A stretch of DNA of 64,000 bases from Caulobacter sp. Root655 (GTDB lineage Bacteria; Pseudomonadota; Alphaproteobacteria; Caulobacterales; Caulobacteraceae), in assembly GCF_001427665.1 (NCBI RefSeq), contig NZ_LMHC01000012.1:348701-412700 (forward strand), written 5' to 3'. Positions 17,494 to 26,688 of this stretch are shown here, piece after piece. Every line of letters begins with the position of its first letter. The stretch's first letter is position 1. Position numbers and translations under genes: made by a program. The notes under the pieces are model-generated. The model did no database searches. It was not told the DNA's origin and was given only the letters and a program-made list of their open reading frames with translations.

Positions 17494-19464
17494 CTACGCC
17501 AACACCTCGGAGCGCGTGACGGCGCGATGACGGGCGAGGTCCGGCGGCGTCGCTTCCTGCGTCAACGCACGAACGGCGTCTTCCAGCGACAACACCTTCT
17601 GCCCCTCGCCCCCCAGGCGACGGAGGGCAACCTCTCCGTTCTCGGCTTCCTTGCGCCCGACCACTGCAATTACCGGTACTTTCGCGAGGCTATGCTCACG
17701 AATTTTGTAGTTGATCTTCTCATTCCGGAAATCGACTTCTGCGCGAATGCCCATCGACGTCAACCGGTCTGCGACACGCTGGGCGTAATCGTCCGCGTCC
17801 GACGTGATGGTGGCCACGACCACCTGGGTCGGCGCCAGCCAAAGCGGCAGGTGACCCGCGTAGTTCTCCAGCAAAATGCCGATAAAGCGCTCGAACGACC
17901 CCAGGATCGCCCGGTGCAGCATCACCGGACGCTGCTTGGAGCCGTCCTCGGCCACGTATTCCGCGTCGAGCCGCTCGGGCAGGACGAAGTCCAGTTGCAG
18001 CGTGCCGCACTGCCAGACCCGGCCGATGGCGTCCTTCAGCGAGAACTCCAGCTTCGGGCCATAGAACGCGCCCTCGCCGGGCTGCAGGACCAGCGTCTCG
18101 CCCGCCGCCTCGGCGGCCGTGGCCAGGGCGGCCTCGGCCTTGTCCCAGACCGCGTCCTCACCCGCGCGAAGCTCCGGGCGCGTCGAGAACTTCACGTCGG
18201 CGAGTTCCATGCCGAGGTCGGTATAGACGCTGCGCAACAGTTCGATGAACCGGGCGCTTTCCTCCGTGACCTGCTCTTCGCGGCAGAAGATGTGGGCGTC
18301 GTCCTGGGTGAAGGCGCGCACCCGCATGATGCCGTGCATGGCTCCCGAGGGCTCATAGCGGTGGCAGGCGCCGAACTCGGCCATGCGCAGCGGCAGTTCG
18401 CGGTAGCTCTTCTGGCCGACGTTGAAGATCTGGATGTGGCCCGGGCAATTCATCGGCTTGACCGCCAGGATCTCGCCCTCGGCGCTCTCGCACATGAACA
18501 TGGCGTGGCCGAACTTCTCGGCGTGGCCCGAACGCTCCCACAGGCTCTTGTCGAGGATCTGGGGCGTCTTGACCTCGCGATAGCCGGCCGCGTCCAACCG
18601 GCGGCGCATATAGGCCTCCAGCGCCAGGTACAGCGTCCAGCCCTTGGGGTGCCAGAACACCATGCCCTTGCCCTCTTCCTGGATGTGGAAGAGGTCCATC
18701 GTGCGGCCCAGCTTGCGGTGATCGCGCTTCTCGGCTTCCTCGATGCGCTTGAGGTGCGCCTCGAGATCGGCTTCCGAGGCCCACGACGTGCCGTAGATGC
18801 GCTGCAGCTGGGCGTTGTTCTGGTCGCCGCGCCAATAGGCGCCGGCCAGCTTCGTCAGCTTGAAGGCCTTGCCGACATGCTTGGTCGACGGCAGGTGAGG
18901 ACCGCGGCAGAGGTCCTTCCATTTGCCCTGGTGATAGACCGTGATCGTGTCGCTGACCGGCAGGTCACGGATGATCTGGGCCTTGTAGGCCTCGCCCATC
19001 GCGTCGAACTCGGCGATCGCCGCGTCACGGTTGACCTCTTCGCGCGTGATCTTCTCGTCACGGTCGACGATCTCGCGCATCCGCTTTTCGATCACCGCCA
19101 GGTCGTCCAGGCTGAACGGCTCGTCGCGGGCGAAGTCGTAATAGAAGCCGTCCTCGACGTTCGGACCGATGGTCACCTGCGTGCCGGGGAAAAGTTCCTG
19201 CACGGCTTCGGCCAGGATGTGCGCCGTGTCGTGGCGGATCACGTCCAGGGCCTCGGGGGCCTCGCGCGTCATGATCTCGAAGCGGTTGCCGCCGCCCAGC
19301 AGATCTGGCGTCAGCGGACGGTCCAGGTCCAGCAGCACGCCGTCCAGCTTGATCAGCAGGGCCTTCTTCTCAAGCGACTTGGAGATCGAGGCGGCCACGT
19401 CGCGGCCCGTCGATCCGTCAGCGTACTGTCGGGCCGAGCCGTCGGGGAAAATCAGGTCGATCAT
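17494..19464 (-). CDS. thrS: Threonyl-tRNA synthetase
   Basis: 656 residues, full length. The TGS domain covers about 1-62. The editing domain shows His78-Asp-Thr-Ala-His82 plus Cys186 and His190 (CRGPH). The class II catalytic core includes KPMNCPGH with the zinc-ligand Cys340, and the anticodon-binding domain follows [14 protein letters not shown]. It charges tRNA-Thr and clears mischarged Ser-tRNA. The start overlaps the yidD stop by four bases, so the two are translationally coupled. Confidence 0.97.
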   Translation of the reverse strand: MIDLIFPDGSARQYADGSTGRDVAASISKSLEKKALLIKLDGVLLDLDRPLTPDLLGGGNRFEIMTREAPEALDVIRHDTAHILAEAVQELFPGTQVTIGPNVEDGFYYDFARDEPFSLDDLAVIEKRMREIVDRDEKITREEVNRDAAIAEFDAMGEAYKAQIIRDLPVSDTITVYHQGKWKDLCRGPHLPSTKHVGKAFKLTKLAGAYWRGDQNNAQLQRIYGTSWASEADLEAHLKRIEEAEKRDHRKLGRTMDLFHIQEEGKGMVFWHPKGWTLYLALEAYMRRRLDAAGYREVKTPQILDKSLWERSGHAEKFGHAMFMCESAEGEILAVKPMNCPGHIQIFNVGQKSYRELPLRMAEFGACHRYEPSGAMHGIMRVRAFTQDDAHIFCREEQVTEESARFIELLRSVYTDLGMELADVKFSTRPELRAGEDAVWDKAEAALATAAEAAGETLVLQPGEGAFYGPKLEFSLKDAIGRVWQCGTLQLDFVLPERLDAEYVAEDGSKQRPVMLHRAILGSFERFIGILLENYAGHLPLWLAPTQVVVATITSDADDYAQRVADRLTSMGIRAEVDFRNEKINYKIREHSLAKVPVIAVVGRKEAENGEVALRRLGGEGQKVLSLEDAVRALTQEATPPDLARHRAVTRSEVLA

Positions 19465-19715
19465 TCTTCACATTTCCACTTGCGCGGCGTCGTCGGCGGA
19501 GGCGGCGGGTCATAACCCTGTCCGCCGAACGGATTGCATCGGCAGATCCGTCCCACCGCGAGCCAAGACCCCTTCAGGGGTCCGTGATCCTTGAGCGCCT
19601 GCGCCGCGTATTCCGAACAGGTCGGCAGATAGCGGCACTGACGCCCGATGAAGGGCGAGAGCGTCGTCTTGTAGGCCTTCAGGCCCAGGTCGACGGTGCG
19701 TTCGTAGAGTGTCAT
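19461..19715 (-). CDS. yidD: Membrane protein insertion efficiency factor YidD
   Basis: 84 residues with the family signature: [23 protein letters not shown] and [18 protein letters not shown]. YidD assists YidC-dependent insertion of inner membrane proteins. Here it is not in the rnpA-yidC locus; its last codons overlap the thrS start by four bases. The tail is proline-rich then basic ([15 protein letters not shown]). Confidence 0.95.
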   Translation of the reverse strand: MTLYERTVDLGLKAYKTTLSPFIGRQCRYLPTCSEYAAQALKDHGPLKGSWLAVGRICRCNPFGGQGYDPPPPPTTPRKWKCEE

Positions 19716-19769
19716 GCCGGCGCTTTCGCGAACGGAGTCGGGACCTTATCGACTAGCGAAAAGTCTCGA

Positions 19770-20231
19770 TCAAGCGGCGCCGGCGCGGCTAGTTCGGGTT
19801 TGGGTCACGCCTGTGGCCGTACGGACAGCCTCGACCGTGGCTTCGAACGCCAAAAGCGTCGAGGCATGACGGGCGGGATAGTCCTTGACCGGCTCCAGCA
19901 CGGCGAGCTCCGAAAATCGGCCCTGGGGAGGTGGGCCGTTGAACTTTAGCATAGCGTGCAAGGCGTCGCGGGCCAACTCGATCTCGGAAAGATCCGCGCC
20001 GATCACCTGGGCGCCGAGAATGGCGGCCGAGGCCTGGCCCAGGGCGCAGGCGGCCACGTCCTGGGCGAAGTCGCTCACGACACCGTCCTTGACCGTCACA
20101 TCGACCACGATCCGGCTGCCGCACAGCTTGGCGGTCTTCTCCGCGCTGGCGTCCGGCGCGGCCAAGCGTCCCGTGCGGGGGATATTGGCCACGAGCCCCA
20201 GGATGCGGGCCGAATAGAGGTCGTCGATCAT
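19770..20231 (-). CDS. Iron-sulfur cluster assembly scaffold-like protein (NifU/IscU N-type)
   Basis: 153 residues. The fold elements of NifU_N are seen: AKLCGSRIVVDVTVKDGVV, then DVAACALGQASAAILGAQVIG. Two of the three usual cluster-ligand Cys positions are kept (LCGS, ACALGQ); the third is Ser in PARHASTLL, as I recall for alphaproteobacterial members. It may be a specialised scaffold or carrier, not the main IscU/SufU. It lies upstream of yidD-thrS in the same direction. Confidence 0.85.
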   Translation of the reverse strand: MIDDLYSARILGLVANIPRTGRLAAPDASAEKTAKLCGSRIVVDVTVKDGVVSDFAQDVAACALGQASAAILGAQVIGADLSEIELARDALHAMLKFNGPPPQGRFSELAVLEPVKDYPARHASTLLAFEATVEAVRTATGVTQTRTSRAGAA

Positions 20232-20236
20232 GCCGC

Positions 20237-20701
20237 TTAGATGGGGGTCTTCTGGCGCTGCGACCAGATGGCCTCGGCGCGCTCGCGCACCGCCTCGCCC
20301 ATGCGGGTATAGGCCGCGCGCAGACGCCGGCGCTCGTCGCGACTGACCAGCCGCACCAGCGGACCGATGAACAGCTCGCCGTTCGAGAAGGTGGCGTTGG
20401 TCGGCCCCATGTTCTCGATCTCGATGTAGCGGATGGCGGTCACGAAGCCACGCAGGCGCTTGGTGCGCCAGTGCAGCTGCTCGTAGGGCACCCAGTCCTG
20501 CACCACCGCCTCGACCACCTTGGCCGGCCCATCGCCGTCCAGCACGACCTCGACGTTCAGCGGCGTGCCGATGCGCAAGGCGCCTTCGATGCGCGGATGG
20601 ACCGGGTTCCAGTCCCCCCAGGTGGCGAAGTCGGAGATCACTTCCCAGAGGATCTCGGCGGGGGCCTGCACCCCGGTGCGGTGTTCTACGGCGCGTTGCA
20701 T
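20237..20701 (-). CDS. SRPBCC (START-like) domain protein
   Basis: 154 residues from the ATG at 20701; the longer frame upstream is out of character. It starts with the SRPBCC pattern RTGVQAPAEILWEVISDFATWGDWNP, continues with the long loop VVLDGDGPAKVVEAVV and ends in a long amphipathic helix (RRRLRAAYTRMGEAVRERAEAIW). This fold binds hydrophobic ligands or acts as polyketide cyclase or lipid-transfer protein. Its ligand is unknown. It lies five bases upstream of the NifU-like gene. Confidence 0.8.
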   Translation of the reverse strand: MQRAVEHRTGVQAPAEILWEVISDFATWGDWNPVHPRIEGALRIGTPLNVEVVLDGDGPAKVVEAVVQDWVPYEQLHWRTKRLRGFVTAIRYIEIENMGPTNATFSNGELFIGPLVRLVSRDERRRLRAAYTRMGEAVRERAEAIWSQRQKTPI

Positions 20702-20720
20702 GGTCGGCGATCTAGCACTT

Positions 20721-21233
20721 TCAGGAGGAAAACCCGAGTCCGCTGGCCTTCTGGAAGACCGGCAGATCGAGCGAGGGTGGGTCGGCGCCCGCCTGGCTGA
20801 GCAGGCCGTGGACCTGGCCGCGATGGTGGGTCTGGTGGTTGAACACGTGCGCCAGGGCGGCCCACAGCGGCTGGACGACCACCGCCCCATCGGCCATCCG
20901 GGTCCAGCGGAACTCGCCGGCCAGGGCCTCGTCGGTCAGGCCGGCGACGTAGGCCGACAGGCCCGCGTCCTCGTGGACGCGGGCTTCGCGCAAGGTCGCC
21001 AGGTCGTGGAAGATCACCGCGTCCAGCCCATGCGGCGGCAGGGCCTCGCCCCGCAGCCGCGCCAGCCACATGCGGTCGGTGACCATCAGGTGGTTCAGCG
21101 TGCCGTGGATCGAGCCGAAGAACGCCCCCCGCTCCAGCTTGTAGTCGGCCTCGTCCAGCAGGGCGCAGGCCGCGTGCAGGCGATGGTTGGCCCAGGCGTT
21201 GTACCCGGCGAACATCCGGAAGTAGGCGATCAT
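20721..21233 (-). CDS. DinB family protein
   Basis: 170 residues from the ATG at 21233 (MIAYFRMFAGYNAWANHRL); an upstream ATG at 21251 adds six residues. The DinB four-helix bundle metal site is seen as a His in GTLNHLMVTDRMWLARL and two in HVFNHQTHHRGQVHGLL. Members are metal-dependent, often thiol transferases (bacillithiol/mycothiol/glutathione-type), or DNA-damage induced with unknown role. Nineteen bases downstream begins the SRPBCC gene, so co-transcription is likely. Confidence 0.87.
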   Translation of the reverse strand: MIAYFRMFAGYNAWANHRLHAACALLDEADYKLERGAFFGSIHGTLNHLMVTDRMWLARLRGEALPPHGLDAVIFHDLATLREARVHEDAGLSAYVAGLTDEALAGEFRWTRMADGAVVVQPLWAALAHVFNHQTHHRGQVHGLLSQAGADPPSLDLPVFQKASGLGFSS

Positions 21234-21243
21234 CTTAAAAACT

Positions 21244-21370
21244 CCGCTCATCCCGGCGAATGCCGGGACCCAGATCCCATAGCGGGGTGGATGACTGGAT
21301 GAATTCAGCGCTCATGGCGTCAACTCCAAAGCCATTCCATCTGGGTCCCGGCATTCGCCGGGATGAGCGG
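21244..21370. repeat. Inverted repeat, family B copy 4
   Basis: CCGCTCATCCCGGCGAATGC starts it and gcattcgccgggatgagcgg closes it, with GGGACCCAGAT / ATCTGGGTCCC inner arms. It lies immediately upstream of the DinB gene start. Confidence 0.9.
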
Positions 21371-21432
21371 ATTATGAGTGTAATTCAACCCCACACCAAT
21401 CCTCATCCGCCATCGGATTCCGAATTGGGATC

Positions 21433-21458
21433 GGGGACAGGCACATGTGCCTGTCCCC
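21433..21458. repeat. 26-bp perfect palindrome, family D copy 2
   Basis: Half-site GGGGACAGGCACA followed by its exact reverse complement. It differs from copy 1 at the fourth base from the centre in a compensated way (G-C to A-T on both sides), which keeps the pairing. It sits 14 bases past the end of cysS. Confidence 0.85.
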
Positions 21459-21471
21459 GTCCGCTGTCATC

Positions 21472-22863
21472 CTAGTCCTTCATGCGCCAGGTGGCGCCGG
21501 CCGGACCATCCATCACTACCACGCCCAGGGCGTCGAGTTCGGCGCGGATGGCGTCGGCGGCGGTCCAGTCCTTGGCCTGGCGGGCCTCCACCCGGCGCTT
21601 GAGCAGATCCTCGACCTTGGCCTTCAGGTCGTCGTCGGCGTCGCCCTCGAACCAGGCGTCGGGATCGGCCTGCAGGAAGCCCAGCAGGGCCCCGGCCGCC
21701 AGCAGCCGAGACTTGTTGGCCGCGATCCCCGCCTCGTCGCCGGCGGTCACCGCCCGCTCGATGGCGCTGGAGATTTCGAAGAAGCCCGACACCGCCAGCG
21801 GCGTGTTGAGGTCGTCCGACAGGGCGGCCAGCACGTCGACCGGACCGTCGACGTCGATCGACGCCTCGATGGTCTTGGCGCGGCGCAGGGCGCCATACAG
21901 CCGGTCCAGCGCCTTGCGGCTCTGCTCGATCAGCTCCGGCGTCCAGTCCAGCGGCTGGCGATAGTGGCCCGACAGCAACGCCCAGCGGATGACCTCGCCC
22001 GGCACGGTCTTGAGCAGCTCGTGCGGGATGATGACGTTGCCCAGGCTCTTGGACATCTTCTCGCCGGCCATATCCAGGAAGCCGTTGTGCAGCCAGTAGT
22101 TGGCCAATACCGGCAGGTCGTGGGCGCAGCGGCTCTGGGCCAGCTCGTTCTCGTGGTGCGGGAAGGCCAGGTCGATGCCGCCGCCGTGGATGTCGATGGT
22201 CCGGCCCAGCGACTTGTCGATCATCGCCGAGCACTCGATGTGCCAGCCGGGACGGCCGGGGCCGAACGGGCTGTCCCAGACGGGCTCGTTTTCCTTCGAC
22301 GGCTTCCACAGCACGAAGTCGGCGGGGTGGCGCTTGTAGGGCGCGACCTCGACCCGGGCTCCGGCGATCATGTCGTCCAGGTCGCGGCCCGACAGCTGGC
22401 CGTAATCGGGGAAGGCCTGGGTGTCGAACAGCACGTGGCCCTCGGCGGCGTAGGCTTTGCCGTTGTCGACCAGCTGGCCGATCATCGCGATGATCGGGTC
22501 CATGTGCTCGGTGGCCTTGGGCTCCAGGGTCGGACGCAGAGCCAACAGACCGTCGGCGTCGGCGTGGTACGAGGCCAGGTAGCGGTCGGTGATGACCTTG
22601 ATCGCGACGCCCTCGGCGGTGGCCTTGGCGTTGATCTTGTCGTCGACGTCGGTGACGTTGCGGGCATAGACCACCGCGTCCTCGCCATAGACATGGCGCA
22701 GCAGTCGGAACAGCACGTCGAACACCACCACCGGCCGGAAGTTGCCGATGTGGGCGTGGTTGTAGACCGTGGGCCCGCAGACATACATCGTCACCCGGCT
22801 CGGATCGGCGGGGACGAAGTCGCGCTTTTCGCGCGCCATGGTGTCATAGAGCTTCACGGTCAT
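21472..22863 (-). CDS. cysS: Cysteinyl-tRNA synthetase
   Basis: 463 residues from the ATG at 22863 (MTVKLYDTMAREKRDFVP); a longer frame to 22977 overlaps the divergent promoter and is rejected. The zinc and catalytic features are MYVCGPTVYNHAHIGNF (HIGH), WHIECSAMI, FPHHENE and GEKMSKSLGNVI (KMSKS). It is divergent from folE, and the 189-base gap 22864-23052 should contain both promoters. Confidence 0.97.
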   Translation of the reverse strand: MTVKLYDTMAREKRDFVPADPSRVTMYVCGPTVYNHAHIGNFRPVVVFDVLFRLLRHVYGEDAVVYARNVTDVDDKINAKATAEGVAIKVITDRYLASYHADADGLLALRPTLEPKATEHMDPIIAMIGQLVDNGKAYAAEGHVLFDTQAFPDYGQLSGRDLDDMIAGARVEVAPYKRHPADFVLWKPSKENEPVWDSPFGPGRPGWHIECSAMIDKSLGRTIDIHGGGIDLAFPHHENELAQSRCAHDLPVLANYWLHNGFLDMAGEKMSKSLGNVIIPHELLKTVPGEVIRWALLSGHYRQPLDWTPELIEQSRKALDRLYGALRRAKTIEASIDVDGPVDVLAALSDDLNTPLAVSGFFEISSAIERAVTAGDEAGIAANKSRLLAAGALLGFLQADPDAWFEGDADDDLKAKVEDLLKRRVEARQAKDWTAADAIRAELDALGVVVMDGPAGATWRMKD

Positions 22864-23052
22864 GGAAAGTTGGTCGCCTGACGTAACGGGAGGGTGTTGC
22901 CGGAGTTCGTGTGCGTCCCATATAGCTATCTGAGCGTTTTGGAACCACGCCCTTGTCGGGCGCCAGGGCGCCTTCAACGGGTGGCACGCGTAATTCCGGG
23001 GCGAACGGCGCTCCGGCGCAACTCAGCCCGTGGAAAGAAACCCCTTACAACA

Positions 23053-23694
23053 ATGGACGCACTGACCCGCGAGCGAACCCTGATCGGCCTCGACACTCCC
23101 GCCGATCTTGATCTTGACCACGCCCTGCGCCCCTCCCGCGAAGCCGCCATGCAGGCGGTCCGCACGTTGCTGGCCTGGGCCGGCGACAATCCCGACCGCG
23201 AAGGCCTGCTCGACACGCCGCAGCGCGTGGTCGACGCCTATGGCGAATGGTTCGCCGGCTATGACGGCGACCCCGCCGAAGAGCTGAGCCGGACCTTCGA
23301 GGACGTGCAGGGCTATGACGACATGGTCATGCTGCGCGGCATCGACGTGCAGAGCCATTGCGAGCACCACATGGCGCCGTTCCTCGGCAAGGCCTGGGTG
23401 GCCTACATGCCGACCGGCAAGGTGGTCGGCCTGTCGAAGATCGCCCGCGTGGTCGAGATCTTCGCCAAGCGCCTGCAGACCCAGGAAACCATGACCATGC
23501 AGATCGCCGACGCGATCTGCGACGAACTGGCCCCGGCCGGCGTGGCCGTGCTGATCGACGCCGAGCACCAGTGCATGAGCACCCGCGGCGTCCGCCACCA
23601 CGACGTCTCGACCATCACCACCCAGTTCCGCGGCGTGTTCAAGACCGACAAGATGCTGCAGCAACGGTTCATGGACCTGGTGCAGCGGAAGTAG
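23053..23694 (+). CDS. folE: GTP cyclohydrolase I
   Basis: 213 residues from the ATG at 23053; the longer upstream frame is unlike the family. It converts GTP to dihydroneopterin triphosphate, the first step of folate synthesis. The zinc ligands are in [13 protein letters not shown] and [12 protein letters not shown], and the allosteric type-I fold includes [15 protein letters not shown]. The first 30 residues are a variable extension. A family A repeat begins 11 bases after its stop codon. Confidence 0.96.
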   Translation: MDALTRERTLIGLDTPADLDLDHALRPSREAAMQAVRTLLAWAGDNPDREGLLDTPQRVVDAYGEWFAGYDGDPAEELSRTFEDVQGYDDMVMLRGIDVQSHCEHHMAPFLGKAWVAYMPTGKVVGLSKIARVVEIFAKRLQTQETMTMQIADAICDELAPAGVAVLIDAEHQCMSTRGVRHHDVSTITTQFRGVFKTDKMLQQRFMDLVQRK

Positions 23695-23705
23695 CTTTGA
23701 CGTCG

Positions 23706-23806
23706 TGCGTCCTTCGAGGCCCGCTGCGCGGGCACCTCAGGATGAGGAGCTTTGCTGAATTCCTCATCCTGAGGTGCGTAGCAAAGCGGAGCCTCGAAGG
23801 ACGCAC
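23706..23806. repeat. ~100-bp palindromic repeat, family A copy 4
   Basis: TGCGTCCTTCGAGGCCCGCT ... CCTCGAAGGACGCA with central GAATTC. It lies between folE and the M14 peptidase, in the same direction as both. Confidence 0.9.
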
Positions 23807-23829
23807 CGCGTGACCAGGGGGCGTACGCG

Positions 23830-25677
23830 ATGTTGAAGACCGGGTTGGCGGCGGTCGCCGTCGCGATGACGGCGGGCATGACCATGGCTGAGACTCCGAC
23901 CAAGGCTCCCTGGGAGTCCGAGATCCTTCCTCCCGCCCTGGCCTGGCATGGCGCCAGCGAAAAGCTGGTCGCCAAGCCGTCCGACCCGTGGATCACGCCG
24001 TCGGAACTGACCGGTCTCACCGCCTCGCCCGACTATGCGCAGACCCGCGCCTGGCTGGAAAAGCTGGACGCCGCCTCGCCGCTGATCCGCATGGAAAGCT
24101 TCGGCAGGTCGCCCGAGGGCCGCGACCTGCTGGTGGTGTTCGCCAGCAAGGACGGCGCGGCGTTCGATCCCAAGAAGCCCGTGCTGCTGGTCCAGGCCGG
24201 CATCCATCCGGGCGAGATCGACGGCAAGGACGCCGGCATGATGCTGCTGCGCGACATTGCTTTCGAAAGGGGGGCCTTCCACGGCAAGGACAACCCACTC
24301 GACAAGGTCAACCTGGTCTTCGTGCCGATCTTCAGCGTCGACGGCCACGAGCGGGCCAGCCCCTACAGCCGCCCCAACCAGCGCGGCCCGACGATCCAGG
24401 GTTGGCGGCACACCGCCCAGAACCTCAATCTCAACCGCGACTACGGCAAGCTCGACTCGCCGGAGATGCGGGCTATGATCGGCCTGATCAACCGGGTGAA
24501 GCCCGACCTCTACATGGACATCCACGTCACCGACGGCGAGGACTACCAGTACGACATCACCTACGGCTGGGCCGGCTACAAGGGCGACTTCGCGCGCTCC
24601 AAGGCGACCAGCGCCTGGCTCGACCACAGCTTTCTGCCGGCCACCGAGGCTGGGCTGAAGGCGGCGGGCCACATCCCCGGCCAGCTGGTCTTCGCCCTCG
24701 ACGACCGCGACCCCAAGAAGGGCCTGGGCGCCTCGCCGGCCAGCCTGCGCTATTCGAACGGCTACGGCGACGCCGCCCGCATCGCCACGGTGCTGGTCGA
24801 GAACCATTCGCTCAAGCCTTACCGCCAGCGGGTGCTGGGCACCTATGTCCTGCTCGAAGAGACCCTGAAGGTGCTGGCCAGGGACGGCGCCGCCCTGCGC
24901 GCCGCCGAGCTCCAGGACCGCGCCACGCGCCCCGCCGTGGTCGAGGCCAATTTCGGGACCAGTTTCGGGGGCGGCGGCGACAAGCCGATCCGCACCGAGA
25001 CCTTCCTGGGCGTGCTGTTCGAGACCTACGACTCGCCAGCCTCCGGCCGCAAGGAAGTGCGCTGGCTGGGCAAGCCCGATCCCACGCCCTGGTCGCTGCC
25101 GCTCTACACCGCCGAGCCCAGCCTGAAGCTCACCCCGCCCAAGGCCTACTGGATCTCCTCGGCCAAGCCCGAGGTCATCGAACGCCTGCGCGTGCATGGT
25201 GTGACGATGGAGACCCTGACCGCGCCCCGCGCCGTCGGGGTCGACATGATCCGCTTCCAGGCCCCCAAGCTCGCCGCCCGCGCCAACGAGGGCCATGTCG
25301 AGATCGCCGCCGGCCCGGTCACCCACGAGACCCGCGCGGTCACCTTCCCCGCCGGCTCGGTGCGCGTGCCGGTCGACCAGCCGCTGGGCGAGATGGTGAC
25401 CCTGCTGCTGGAGCCGCAGAGCGACGAGAGCTTCTTCGCCTGGGGGATGTTCCCCGAGGTGCTGCAGCGCGTCGAATATATCGAGGGCTACGCCATCGCC
25501 CCGCTGGCCGAGAAGATGCTGGCCGCCGACCCCAAGCTGAAGGCGCAGTTCGAGGCCAGGCTGGCCGCCGACCCGAAGTTCGCCGCCGACCCGGACGCCC
25601 GGCTGGCGTGGTTCTACGCGCGGACGCCGTATTACGACGACCACTACCGGCTGTATCCGGTCGGGCGGGAGCTGTAG
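23830..25677 (+). CDS. Exported M14-family zinc carboxypeptidase
   Basis: 615 residues. A signal peptide (MLKTGLAAVAVAMTAGMTMA) leads to a catalytic domain with His126-Pro-Gly-Glu129 (AGIHPGEID) and His232 (MDIHVTDG) as zinc ligands, and the N/R motif NLNLNRDYGKLDSPE. The domain ends around residue 330 and is followed by about 280 residues of a less-conserved region. Such enzymes trim C-terminal residues from peptides or peptidoglycan in the periplasm. The next gene starts at the base after its stop codon. Substrate is unknown. Confidence 0.87.
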   Translation: MLKTGLAAVAVAMTAGMTMAETPTKAPWESEILPPALAWHGASEKLVAKPSDPWITPSELTGLTASPDYAQTRAWLEKLDAASPLIRMESFGRSPEGRDLLVVFASKDGAAFDPKKPVLLVQAGIHPGEIDGKDAGMMLLRDIAFERGAFHGKDNPLDKVNLVFVPIFSVDGHERASPYSRPNQRGPTIQGWRHTAQNLNLNRDYGKLDSPEMRAMIGLINRVKPDLYMDIHVTDGEDYQYDITYGWAGYKGDFARSKATSAWLDHSFLPATEAGLKAAGHIPGQLVFALDDRDPKKGLGASPASLRYSNGYGDAARIATVLVENHSLKPYRQRVLGTYVLLEETLKVLARDGAALRAAELQDRATRPAVVEANFGTSFGGGGDKPIRTETFLGVLFETYDSPASGRKEVRWLGKPDPTPWSLPLYTAEPSLKLTPPKAYWISSAKPEVIERLRVHGVTMETLTAPRAVGVDMIRFQAPKLAARANEGHVEIAAGPVTHETRAVTFPAGSVRVPVDQPLGEMVTLLLEPQSDESFFAWGMFPEVLQRVEYIEGYAIAPLAEKMLAADPKLKAQFEARLAADPKFAADPDARLAWFYARTPYYDDHYRLYPVGREL

Positions 25678-26187
25678 GTGACGAATTGGATCGAGGTCTA
25701 TCGGCCCCTTATCGGCGCCAAGCTCGAGGCGCTGATCTGGATGCCGATGACGTCCGACACGCCGGGCCTGGTGCGCGATCTTAGATCGCCGGCGTTCAGC
25801 TTCACGGGCGGCGTCTTCCTGGCGTTCGGGGACAAACCTTTGTTCCTAACTTGGACCCAGGTCGGCCTGAACATGGTTCTCGGCGCGGGTCCGGATGTCG
25901 CATGGGCCCCCTATGCCCTCGATCGCGTACGCGCCTCGCCTGAAGAACACTGGGGGTCCTTGGAAGGCGCGGTGTTGAAACGAGTCGAAATCTTCGCCGC
26001 TCCCTGCATTGAAGGCGACGGGATCGTCGGCGCACGACACCTGATGAGCCGCGAAGGCGTTGATCTTCATTTCTGGATCGGGACGGGCGGGGCGGATTTC
26101 ATCGGCGACAATGACGACCTTTGGGTCGGCGTTGGCGTGGAGCCGTCGAACTTCGCCGATCTTACCCTGGCCGATGTGGTCGCCTAA
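25678..26187 (+). CDS. Hypothetical protein after M14 peptidase
   Basis: 169 residues, not recognised. It starts with GTG directly after the TAG of the upstream gene, so it depends on coupling or its own weak start. The sequence alternates polar and aromatic segments (MTNWIEVYRPLIGAKLEALIW ... VDLHFWIGTGGADFIGDNDDLWVGVGVEP) with no membrane helix or signal. The second half, with G-rich turns and WIGTGG, hints at beta structure. Codon choice is slightly less GC-biased than that of the neighbour. It may be an accessory gene. Confidence 0.55.
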   Translation: MTNWIEVYRPLIGAKLEALIWMPMTSDTPGLVRDLRSPAFSFTGGVFLAFGDKPLFLTWTQVGLNMVLGAGPDVAWAPYALDRVRASPEEHWGSLEGAVLKRVEIFAAPCIEGDGIVGARHLMSREGVDLHFWIGTGGADFIGDNDDLWVGVGVEPSNFADLTLADVVA

Positions 26188-26286
26188 ACGCCCACCGCTC
26201 GCCTCCCCCACGAGCCGGCTTGCCAGCGCCGTCGAACGCTGAACCTTATGCGGCCACCTCAGACTTCGTTTCACGAGTAACCACCG

Positions 26287-26688
26287 ATGGACACCATCGC
26301 TTCCGGCCACGCCGCCGCCCTGTGGGTGGGGCTGCATGTCTTCCTGCTGCTGACCCTGTCGCTGCTGGTCGTTCGCCTGCGGCAGAAGCACAAGGTCGCC
26401 ATGGGGGACGAGGGCATCCCGGAACTGGCCCGCGCCATCCGCGCCTTCGGCAACGCCGCCGAATACGTGCCCGTCGGCCTGGCGGCGATCATCGTCCTGG
26501 CCCTGGTCGACGCCCCGCCCCTGGCCGTCCACGTGGTCGGGCTGATCCTGTTCGCCGGCCGGCTGATCCACGCCGTGGGCCTGTCCAACAGCGGCGGCGC
26601 CTCGATCGCCCGCTCGATCGGCATGATCTGCACTTGGGTGGCCTATGTGTTCGGCGGCGTGGCGCTGCTGTTCTACGCCATCGGCTAG
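26287..26688 (+). CDS. MAPEG family membrane protein
   Basis: 133 residues with four hydrophobic segments. KHKVAMGDEGIPELARAIRAFGNAAEYVPVGL is the MAPEG signature (R-x-x-x-N-x-E), followed by LIHAVGLSNSGG and a final helix. The family includes membrane glutathione transferases and related enzymes of eicosanoid and detoxification metabolism; bacterial substrates are mostly unknown. Its stop codon shares a CTAG with the stop of the convergent flavoprotein gene. Confidence 0.88.
   Translation: MDTIASGHAAALWVGLHVFLLLTLSLLVVRLRQKHKVAMGDEGIPELARAIRAFGNAAEYVPVGLAAIIVLALVDAPPLAVHVVGLILFAGRLIHAVGLSNSGGASIARSIGMICTWVAYVFGGVALLFYAIG

Noticed and set aside
22864..23052. Upstream extensions of both cysS and folE
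   Set aside because: Both would run into the shared divergent promoter region and do not resemble the family N-termini.
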